NCBI GenBank assembly: GCA_018715345.1
Contig: DVLT01000004.1
Location: 1 to 64,000, forward strand
Reading direction: 5' to 3'
DNA: 64,000 bases
Source: Candidatus Onthocola gallistercoris
GTDB taxonomy: Bacteria; Bacillota; Clostridia; Lachnospirales; Lachnospiraceae
The notes beneath the pieces were generated by a model. The model was not told the origin of the DNA and made no database searches. It worked only from the letters and a program-made list of their open reading frames with translations. Each line of letters starts with the position of its first letter. The first letter of the stretch is position 1. Both the position numbers and the translations under genes were made by a program. Shown here in pieces: positions 42,705-54,700 of the stretch.

Positions 42705-45700
42705 TTATGACTGTTTTCCTGCTCTGCGGCGTCTGTATGTGATCCATGCGATAACGCCAGCGGATGTAAACATCACAGCGAAAGCAAGAGGCAGATGTGT
42801 ATGATCACCCGTCTGCACTGTCCGAACTCGGCGGACGGTCCTTGTTATGGTCGGTCGGTCTACCCGGTGGATGATCTCTGTCTCGATCCGGTGCCGCGGT
42901 CTATAAAGTCCCGCATCCCAAGTCAGATCCGTCACGCCGGCTTCCAGGTAGAAACTGCGGCTGTAGAACCAGCGTTCCACTGCCTGGATCACAGCATCCG
43001 AATCGGCAGCCGTGTCTTCTGTCTGGTCATAACGGGTTGCCGTGTAACCATCCGGAACCTGGAACCGAACACGATAGTGGCCAGGGATCAGATTCTCGAA
43101 AAGATACAGACCATTTTCATCCGTGAGCATTTCATCTACGATGGCCCAACCGGTTTCATCATCCGGATCGCCGTTGATATTTCTTTCCAGGATGACCGGA
43201 ATGCCGGCTGCCGGCTGCTCGCCCTCATTCTGAATGCCATTGTAGTCATTATCGTACCACACGAAGTCGCCTACTGCCGAAAGTTCTACAATGATACCGG
43301 CATCCCAGGTCAGATCGGTTGTTCCATATGCCGGCTTGATCGTCCGGGTAACAAAACCGCCGTCCACATCATTTCCGGATACAGCAGGTACGATACCTTG
43401 CTGGTAAGTTGCGATGGCATCTGAGTTTTGATCATCTCCCACGCCATCAGCCTGACAAGTGGTGATCTGTGTCTGGGGATCCATGGAGAATACCACCCGG
43501 TATTCTGTATCGATATAATCACTGCTTTCCAGATCTTCAAAGATATAGAAGCCGCTTTCATCGGTTGTTGTTTCGGCATAATATTCCCATCCTGCGGAAG
43601 CATTATCCCGTTTTTGAAGTATGACTCTTATGCCGCTGATACCGGTTTCTTCCGGATCCTGAGCGCCATTCTTGTTTTCATCGAACCATACGTAATCTCC
43701 AATGGCCGCATATTTTCTTGCGCCTGCATCCCAGGTGGTGTCCACCGTATCTTTGTACAGTGTGATCGTCTCCGTATAACCTTCGCTTCTGTCCGAACCT
43801 TCTGCGAAGATCACATCCGAATCCAGTGTATCATCTGTACCCACGTTGGAATCCACACCTGTATAGCCTTCCGGGAATACAAAGTGTACTTTATAAGTCT
43901 GGCTGTTGCCGGCAAATACCAGATGATCAAAGTAATATGTGCCGTCATTGCCAACCACCGTCTGAGCCACCGGCGTTTCCATCGTGGTGCCATCCATCCG
44001 TACTTCATACAGTTCCACTGTCGTTCCCGGGAGCGGGATGTACAAACTCTGTACATCATCATAATCCATGTCCTCAAATACGAAGCCGCCTATGGCACTG
44101 TATACGACCAATCCGGCATCCCATCTCGGATCCCTCGGATCATTCTGATCATAGATACCATCTGCAGACAATGCATCTTTAGAAAGATGGATAACTTCCG
44201 TTCTCCGGATCCTTCCGTCTGCATCCACGTTATAGCGGGCATCCGAATCGGTGCCTACCCTGCTGCCATCGTCCGTGATACATTGTGTAAAATCATACTG
44301 ATACGTATAGCCGTCGTCTTTTCTGATCTCACTGATATCAAATTCAACTACATAATAACCTTCCAGCAAACTTGTAAATTCATAGTAGCCGTTTCCATCG
44401 GTGGTCGTGCGGGCATAATATCTGTCATTTTCATCGATCGTATCATCCGGTCCCTCCAGACGATAAAGGAATACGGAAACCCCTTCCACACCTTTCTCAT
44501 CTGCACCCTGGATACCATCGTTATTGCTGTCAAGCCATACATAATTGCCAAGGGCATATGGACTTACAAAGCCGGCATCGATCGTCATATCCGAGCTGCC
44601 ATATAATGTACCATTCTCTTCATAGACCGTCAACATGATCGGATCCGTGGAACCATCCGGATTTATATTGGAATCTACTGCCCGGTCAGTTCCAGCTTCT
44701 TTATCCGTAGCGGAAAAACCGTCCGGAATAGTAAACTGTACCCGATAAGTGTAATACTCTTCGCCCACGTAATCGGAAGGATCAGTCGAACCTTCTGCCG
44801 CTCCTGCCTTTAGATAGTTGCATGCCAGATCATCAAACTGATACCATCCATCCTGGTTCGTGGTCATGGTACCAACACGTTCTTCCGTGGAAAGCGTTCT
44901 GCCGCCGACAATATAATATGTCGTCCGATAAAGTTCCACTGTCACTCCTTCAGCAGGCTGTTCCCCATTGTCCTGGATACCATTGTTATTTTCATCGTAC
45001 CAGGTAAAGTCACCGATACTTCCCGTTGGAAGATTCAGTGTGGCTTCTACTTTATTCGGTTCCACCCGGTCAACTTCACCGATCGTGTCCGTTGTATCCG
45101 GCTGGTCATTATTGGTGATCCGTGTCACAGACGCCATAGCGGAGTTTGCGATGATCTTATTATAATAATCCTCGATCTGATCGGCCGTATATCCCGGTGT
45201 CCGCATACTGATATAAATATCATAGGTTTCACCCGGTTTCAAACCATCATTCCCGAAATCGATCTGTACGCCCACCGCGCTGCTGTCTCCACTGTATCCA
45301 GAACTCCAGTTTCCATTGTTAAAACTGTCATCTCTGTGGTACATCATACCAAGCACACCACCAATGTCGTTTTCGGCCGTGGATCTGCTGGAGAAATCAT
45401 AAGCTGTGGAATAGATCTGCGCATTGTCCTCCTGGGTAGAAACCGTAAGCAAAGTTACATCCTCAAATCCTTCGCCGCTTGGTATAGTCGTTCCTCTGTC
45501 GGTATAGGCTCCGCCGTTGGTGGCCACGTAAGTATCCCCATTAAACGGCAGGATATCCACCACTCTGGCGCTTGCGATCGTCTCTGCGGAGTTATTATAT
45601 AACGTCAGTTTGTAGTAAATATTTTCTCCCGGATTCACCGAAGCCCGTTCACCCAGATTCAGATATTCCACGTCGCCGTTTTCATTTTCCACACCAATAT

Positions 45701-48700
45701 ATTTTACCATACGCAGAACTGTGGAATCCGTTACCGGCGCTTTGTTGGTGGAATTGAGGTATTCCAGATTATCTCTCACTGCGTTATCTGTGATCGTATT
45801 ATCGGTAAACGGCTGACGGTTATTATAGGATATAAAGCTGGTTCCCAATGGATTTTCCGCGGAAACCGGAACTTTTGCCGTGCTGCCCAGATAAGCGGGG
45901 CATACCAGCGTATCCACGCCATTACCGCTCTTGGATCCATAGGATATGATGCCGTTAAAGCGGATGACGAGCTGTTCACCTTCCTGAAGGACCACATTAT
46001 CTGTAAAATTGAATACATACTGGGTTGTTGTCAGGGTCTGACTTTCCTCGTATTTGTCCTCTCCAGTGCTGTCCAACGGAGCTGAAGTTGTCTCTGTCGT
46101 GATCGTATAATCATGGGAATCCACGATCACTCCGGCCGGATTATCCGCTGTTACCTTATATACTTCAAACCCGCCTGTAAACATACTGGCATCCACTGTT
46201 GTCATAGCCGGCATCCTAAATGATACGACGGGACTTGCAAAGTCTGCTTCCTGATCCGCCACATCGTGATTGGTCACGGTGATCTGATATTGGATCGTAT
46301 CGCCAGAATGGAAGTTGCCATCATTGTTCAGTATCTCGTTCACGATACTTACCTGCGGCAGTTCAGCCGTATAAGTGGGCAGAAGCATTTCGACCGGATT
46401 GGAATCCACACTGATCGTATTGCCTGTGGACTGTCCGTTTTCATCCAGACGGCTTTCTGTCCAGTCAAGATGGGCTGTATTGGTGATCCGCCGGACTTCA
46501 TGATCCGTTTCGCCAGACCAGCTGCTCCGATCCAGGAAATTCACATCCAACAACAGACCGTCACAGGTGAATTTGGCGCCCACATTGATGTATTCCACTT
46601 TCACACCGACCACACTGTTTCCGAATGTGATGTCCGTTCCAGATGTCACATCTTCTATCCTCTGGTATTCATGCCATGTTTCGGCAGCTTTTTCGGCCAA
46701 AGTATTTTGGGTATAGACAACTGCTCCCACTTTCTGGGCCGTATCTCCATTTTTAGCCGGGAGAACGTGCAGGCCTGTTATGGTGTAATCTCTGGATGTG
46801 CCGGTATTACCACCGTTTTCGTCCGTCTGATCCACGCTTCCGGTATTGCCATCGGAGGTTTGATAGTACATTTGGATATTATTATCTGTGATGGAGAAAC
46901 TGCTCGCTCCCACCTCATTTTGTCCGTCCGCATATCCATCCACCTTGAACTGAACCTGGTAGTCTCCCTCCAACAGGCTGTCGGAAGCCGTCACAGAATC
47001 TTTGTAGACATCTGTTTCATCATCGGCTGCTCCTATCTCTTTGACCCCTTTGTGGATCGTATTCAAAAGCCCGGTGATGTCATCTACAGCAATGTTGGCA
47101 AACGTGATCACGTTATCCTGATCCCCAGCTTCCACGGTCACCGGTGTATGGATCGGATAAACTTTTACAACCTGTTCCAATGTGGCCAGCGAAGCATCCA
47201 ATGTATAATCATCCGGCGCTTTTATTTCCACAACCTTGTATTCGGTTCCGTTAGCTTCTGCCGGGAGCAGATCCGATAAAGTACCGTTTGCACTGTCAAC
47301 GGTTACCGTATCTATGGGCTTTGTTTCCCAGCCGGTGCCGTCCGGTGTATGGGCATAAATATCAAATACTGCCCCTGCCAGCGCTGCCGTTCCGTCCTCA
47401 TTTGTTTTCTTGATGCGCAGACGGCCTGCATTGGCCTCATCGTACATGGTCGCATATTTTGTAAAGGCCGTGATATCTTCCTCAAAATCCTTCACCAACA
47501 TACCATCTGAAATGGTTACCGGAATGATCTCATCGCTGATGGCATAGCCGGCGTCCAAAACATCCTGACTTTCCACCTCTTTGATATAATATGTTCCCGG
47601 TTTCAGGCCATTCCAGCTGCAAACACCTTTTGCATCGGTTGTCCGTAAAGGATCTTCCACCGCATTTTCACAGTTTTCATCCGTATAAAGCATAAACTGC
47701 GCGCCTTCCAGGGGTTCTGTATTATTTGCCGTATCCCGACCTTGCTTTGTAAGCTGGATGGAGCCAAGGGGACTGTTGTGGACCACAATGTCTCCAACGG
47801 TTCCATTGATCAGCGCTCCTGTTACACCGGCCTGGATCGAGAAATAAATGGGTGTATCATCCAGTTCAAAGGAAATATTATATTCATGTCCTCCAGACGT
47901 CACCACATGGGTCGGAGCCTGGATCTCCACCAATTTGTAGTCACCGGGTTCCAGATAACCGGACGTATAACCTGCAGGATCTGTTACGGTAAATGAAGGC
48001 GTATCTTCATTATAATATACCCAGTTGCCCTCTTCATTTTTATGGTACAGTTCAAATACCGCGCCTGTCAAACCAGTCAGATCATCCGCCGCCGCAGAAT
48101 CCGATCCGTCATACTTCTTCAGTACAAACCGGCCTTCATTGGCCACATTCTCAATGGGCGTATCATACCATGTGGTATCTGTCTTATTGTTCTCAACTGT
48201 TACTTCATAAGTCTTGTCATTTGAAGCGAAGCCATCCGGCGCCTTTGTTTCTTTTAAGATATAAGTACCGGCATCCAGCCCTCCGCTTATGGCTGTACCA
48301 TCCTCTCCGGTCACAAGTGTTGTCACCAGAGTATCCGGATCGTCCTTCCTGTATACGCCAAACTCAGCGCCTTCCAAAGGCACTTCATCGGTCGTTCCGC
48401 CAACAGTCCAGTCACCCACTTTCAGGATCTGGATCTTACCTTTTTCATCATTGACCAGATTACTAGCCGTGATGAGCGGATTGCCGTTGTTTGCCGCATA
48501 GGAAATGGTTATCTCATGCACTGTATCATCCAGCACATAGGCATCGGGTACGGAAACTTCTTTATAATAGAAGGTTTTCGTTCCGGTGGAACCCACGGTA
48601 AGTTCACGGAACGTCACACGACCGTCACTGCCTGTGGTGGCTTCTGCAATATGATTATCTGTACCCGCTGCGGTATCTGCATCCGCTTTACCCCGATCAT

Positions 48701-51700
48701 CGTACAAACGGATCACTGCTCCCTGAACTGTCAGGCTGTCATCCCGCCCGTTGACCTTTGTGATCTGAATACTGAATAGCAATTCATTCTCAAAGGGCTC
48801 GGCCGTTATATCCGTCACTTTATTGGATTCAACGGTGACCGATTTCGTCTCTTCGCTGATCTTATATCCGGAAGGCGGCGTGATCTCTTTTACATAATAG
48901 TCTCCTGCCGGGATCAAAGAAGATTCGGCGATACCGTCTGTGCCCGTGGTCATACGGGTCACTTCCACCTCTTTGCCGTCCACTGTCTGATAAACGCCAA
49001 ATATGGCTCCGGAAAGAACTTTGTCAGGGTCATTAGCATCCACCTTTTTGATCCGTATCGTACCAAGAGTGGTAGCATTTTCGATCTGGTCATCCCCCGT
49101 CAGTGAAACACTCTGACCCGCCGTTATCACAATGGTTCGCACCGTATCATCAACAGCATATTTGCCATCAGCTTCACTTCCGCTTACGATACCGGTTTCC
49201 TTCAGATAATAAGTCCCCGCGTCCAGATTCGTCCATCTGGCCTGACCATTTGCATCCGTGGTCTGGGTTGAAACAGCCTGGGTACATCCCGGATCTGTAT
49301 AGAGGGTAAACTGTATGCCTTGAAGATTGCTTTCGATAACTTTGCCTTCAAATACACCGACTTTCTGCAGAGTCAATGTTCCCTGTTTGGTGTTGGTCAG
49401 GACAAGCGGCTGTTCGATCGTCGCATCTGTGGATGGCGTATCATTGCTGTTCGATAAACCGGTGATCTTTCCACCCTCAATGGTAAATATGAGCGGATTG
49501 TCCTGTGTATACTTGATCGTATAACCGGGCGCGGATGTCTCCACTAGTTTATATGTTCCGGCCGGAAGCAAACCAGACTTATATATGCCGTCTCCGGAAC
49601 TCGGCGCTGTGATCTCATCTCCCACTTCTTCCCATGTGTTATCTGATGTCTGACGGTATAACTGGAAGGTGATCGTCGCATCTGTGATCAGATCGCCGTT
49701 TTGATCCACCTTTTTGAAGATGAATTGGCCATAAACTGCCGGGTTATTAAATGTTTTTGCGATCGTTGTGCCATTGTCTCCATCTTTGATCTGGATCACC
49801 GCAGATTTGGAATCGATATCATTTGGCAGTCTGACCGGGCTGTTCTGAGGCACGCCTGTTTCTTCAATGATATAGAAACCGGCTTCCAACAGGACGGTTG
49901 TATAAAGGCCATCGGCGCCGCTGCTTCCAGAAGCAACCGGCGTCTCCGATGCTTTGCTGTACTTAACGCCGTTTAATTCATAGGATCCATTTTCATCCTG
50001 TACGGCTTCATAGACAGAGAAGGTAACCCCTTCCACCGTATATTCTGTGCCGTTCAACTGGGTAACTTTCTTTACCGAAAAACGTCCCAGAAGGTAATCC
50101 ACAACTTTCAATGTTTCCGTGAAGCCGGTGCCATCGTTCTTGACTGTCCTTGTAAATACGCCTGTATTCAAGGCATAGCCATCCGGTGGGATCGCTTCCA
50201 CGATATGATATGTTCCGCCGGGTTTAAGCGCGTCAAATTCGAAAGAACCGTCTGCTGCCAGAGAAGGAGAGGACACGTCCACGATACCGTACTGTTCCAA
50301 AAATGCGGTATCCTTCAGCTTCTCCTCTAAAGCCGCTTTGTTCGTGTAATTGCCATTGGCATCCTGGTCGCCCACATTGAGAGTTTTTAAATAGGATACG
50401 AAATCGCTTGCTTTTGCCGTATCCTCAAAGGCAACAAAGATCGCTCCCTCAAGCGGCTGACCTGCTTTATTCTCCTTCGTGCCCGGGCCGGTCATCTTAA
50501 AGTTGTAGAAATTCTGAATGGATTCCGAACCTTTCTCCACCGTGATGGGATCGCTCCATTCGCCATTGTATGGATACCAGGATGGACCATAATGTTGGTT
50601 CACTTTGTCCACACTGACCTCCCGGATCCAATAGGTCCCCGGCTCAATGTCAATGGACAAAGCCGACCCTGGACCATTGGTTCCGGATTCCATGATCTCT
50701 CCGCCCGCATCTGTGGAGGAAGAGATGTACACCTTTTTAACTTTTACACCGGTGGGAGTAGTCACATCACCGTTTTCATCTTCAATATAAACTTCAAACT
50801 GGGCGCCGTCCAGCAGCCTGTCGGTGCCATACTCCAGCTTATTGATCCGCAGCTTACCTTTGTCTGTATAGTTCGTAATATCAACGGTGGAATCATTGGC
50901 CTGCTGCCCCGGCCGGATCGTCAGTGACCCTAAAACGGTAATGTCTTTTCCATCCACAGTGATCGTGGTGGAACCTTCACCCGCTTTATAGTCCTCCGGG
51001 AACTGCCATTCCACGATCCAGTAATCGCCGGCATCCAGATATTTTGTCGTACCGGTCGCAGAGGACTCCATGTTGATCTCATCTGCAAAAGCATCCAGAT
51101 CTGTAATGTCCTCCGCCGCCGTTGACGTGGCTGATGATTTCTTATAAAGCCGGATCACAGAACCTGTCAGATCGTATTCCGCTGTCTGACCGGCTGAGCC
51201 GGATATCTTAAAGGAAGCCACCTTATGCAAGCGCACCTGACCCTTGGCCACATTGGTAAGCGCATGTTCGCCTGTCAACTGTGTCGTCTGACCAGCTGTC
51301 ACAGTGAAAAGGATGGGGTCCGTATCCATGGTATAATTGCCTGTGACAGACGTTTCGACCAAAGCATACTGGCCCGGATCCAGCCAGCCGCTGGTCACAG
51401 GTGTATTGGCCCGGCCGCTGGTGGTGATCGTTCCCACCACTTCATCACTTATGGTGCCGTCACCATTGACCTTATGGATCTCAAAAACAGCCTGAACCGG
51501 TGTATCTGTATCGATCGTCACGTCGTCTGTTTCCGTTGCGTATTTCTCTACGGCAACTTTGCCCTGATCCGCTCTATTTAAAACGGAGGGCAGTTCCTGT
51601 TGTGTACCGTCAATATAGACTTTACCGTCGTTCCCAATGGTGATGATCTGATCTGCCGCAGTGGTATACCCATCCGGCGTAACGGTCTCCCGAAGAACAT

Positions 51701-54700
51701 ACTTGGCGTCTGTCCATCTTTGGCCGTCCCATACTTTCGCGTCCACATTGGTAAAGCTGACCTGACCGCTGGTATCGGATGTGGCCTTTGCCACTTCCAT
51801 ACCAATATGATCTTGGGCATCTGTGTCATATCTGTATAAAGTAAATTCAGCTCCTGCCAAAGGTGTACTGCCAGTCGGATCATCCATATCGGAATACTTT
51901 GTAAAGCTGAAATCCACCTGTTTATAGTTTTCCACCGGTCCCACGGAAACCGACTGGGTCGTGCTGCTGCCCGCCGGCGTTGTCACGGTAAATGTCCGGT
52001 AGATGATCTTGGTGGGATCGGAAGGATCCGTATATGCAGCTTCCGTATATCCAGACGGTGCCTCAATCTCTACTATCGTATAGACTGTTCCCGGCTTCAA
52101 TCCCACAAATGTACACGTGCCATCGCTTCCTGTAGTCTCCTGTAGGGGTATGCCGCTGACATCTGTGCCTTCATAAATGGCAAACTTGGCACCGGCAAGT
52201 CCAGTATTATTCTCATCCACTTTTGTGACAATGACCGATTTCTTCGGATCATTGGTGATCGTTATCTCCGACTGACTGCCCTGGGTCACTTTGATCACAG
52301 ATGACCAGAGGCTGGTCACGCCATAACCTGCCGGCGCCGACACCTCTTTCAGAATGTAAGATCCCACCGGGATCAGTCCGGATACGCCGTAGCCGTCCGT
52401 TCCAGTTACGATCGTCCCCACCGGAGCAGATCCGGTAGACTGACCATTGTCGTCCGCATTCCAGATCTCAAACTTGGCGCCTTCCAGGACCACATTATTA
52501 TCCGAGGCATCCACTTTCTTTACCCGGATACGTCCATATTCGGAATAGTTATAAACGGTCACGACCCACTGATTGCTGCTGTTTCTCTTCACTGTAAAAG
52601 CATGCCTGCCATCCAGTTCCTGATAATCGCCGCCCGGGCCGGTCACTTCTTCATAATAATAAGTCCCCGGAAGCAGCTCTATGGGATCTGAAGTGGAAAT
52701 ACCCGTTCCATCCAGATATGTTTTCACTGTTGCGATAGACTCTTCTGCGTCCTCGCTGGCGTAGATCGCCAGTTCCACATCCGCCAGTTCTTCCACCACA
52801 ATGGTCTCACCATTCTGTCTGACTGCGCCTTTCTTACTGAAAGTCACGTCAACTGTGGGCTCATTCTTAATGACGATCGGCTGATCGCTTATCTGGTTCG
52901 CCTTAACCTGAACGACTGTATATCTGGAGCTGTCGGTGATCGCGTGATCCGCCGGCGCTTTTGTCTCTTCCAGGATGTACCACCCGGCTGGAAGGGCTTT
53001 GGATACAGCCGTACCGTTCTCCCCGGTGGTCAACGTATAGTCCGCCACCAGATCTCCTTCAGACGGAGTGTCCGGCGCCGCGTCCTCTGAAGCATATGGG
53101 CCATATACTTTAAACTCCGCGCCGCTTAAAGTGGCCTGGGATATGGAGTCCTCTTTCCGTATCTGGAACTTGCCCTTCGGCGATACATTCAGGAAGCCGT
53201 GAACCTGGGTGCCGTCATCGAGGGTGATCTCATCCAGCCTATCATTTAGTTCTATGATCTGGTTTGCCAAAACCTCTACTGTGATCGTCTTGCTGGAAAT
53301 CTCATACTCATCGCTGGGTACACCAGTCTCTTCCAATGTGTATGTACCTGCCGGGACGGCCGCAAAATAAACGGTTCCGTCACTGCCTGATACAGCCGTA
53401 TAAGTTTTGGAAGAATCGCTCTGATCCGTCAGGGTAAAGGTGGCGCCTTCCTGAACCGCTGTATGGCCTTCCGGATCTGTGGCATATTTGGTAAAACGGA
53501 CGCCGCCCACCCTGTCGGCCACATTCACAACAGAAACAACGCCATTTTCAACGGATACATTTGCAGTATCCCCTGCATCCTCCGCTTCAGCTGTGATCGT
53601 TCCATCTCCGCTGATCTCGATCTTGATCTGACCATTTCCCAAAAAGCCTTCCGGAACCTTTGTCTCCTTCAAGTAATACGTTCCGCGGCGTAAGCCTTCA
53701 AATGCCACTCGGCCGCTATCATCCGTGGTCTTTTCTGCCCCGACACCTACAACTGTTCCATCTGCGTTGTTGGCCAATGTCTTGCCGTCATCTCCATAGA
53801 GCTCAAAGGCCGCTTCCTTTCCGCTTCCGGCGATGCTGTATTCCTCGCCGTCTATGGACAGCAGTTTGTCCACCACGATATCAAAATCGTCGGTTGTCGT
53901 TTCTTTATATCCAACTTCGATCGTTGCCTCGGCTGTCTTGGTCTGCGTATCCTTACCCAGCAGCTTGTATTCCAAACTGGCCGTATTGGTCAGCTGATAC
54001 ATCACAGCATCCGGAATATTAGATGGCGTCTCATAAGCTTCTCTCGGATAACGGACCGTCACCGTATATGTAGTTGTGATCGGTTTTCCTTCTTCTATCG
54101 TACTCTGCTTTGAATCTGATACGGAATATTTATGGATGACGATCGACTCGACCGATCCGTCATCTGCTCTGACAATGTCATAGCCATCGGATCCTTCAGA
54201 AAGTTCTTCCTGTCCCATCTTGACGGATATCTTGACGGATACGATCTCGCTGACACCGCCGCCTTCCGGATAACCGGTGGGCATGATGTCTGTCAGGGCA
54301 AAGCTTTCCACATCCAGACGTCCATCGTGATCCCCCTGGGAATCTGCGCCATTCCACAGATTCTGCGCGATGATCGTGTAGGCAACTTCATAATATTCCT
54401 TCCCGTCTCCGCCTGTGACCACATTCACATCACCGGCGCTCTTTTTAACGGTCCAGTCATCCTGCGTACGGACTGTTACTTTAGCAGCTTCAATCTCTTC
54501 TGCAGTAAGACTGCCTTCCACCCGGTCAGTGGCCGTTGTGGCGGAAAAAGTCGGATTTAATGTGATCTCGGTGCCATCAGGCGTCTCAAAGTTATCCGTT
54601 GTCAGATTCAGGACGATACTTGAGGCGCCGCCTATACCCATACCAGACGGATTCATATTGATGGTCACATATGTCGTCCCGTTTGACTGCTCAATCGCTG

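Noticed and set aside
43428-44606. A 392-codon plus-strand frame inside the giant adhesin gene
   Set aside because: It is antisense to the SdrD-B repeats, has no ribosome site or recognisable domain, and similar long antisense frames occur all along this gene because of its codon use.
46266-47279. A 337-codon plus-strand frame inside the giant adhesin gene
   Set aside because: Antisense shadow of the intact adhesin frame; no ribosome site and no protein-family features.
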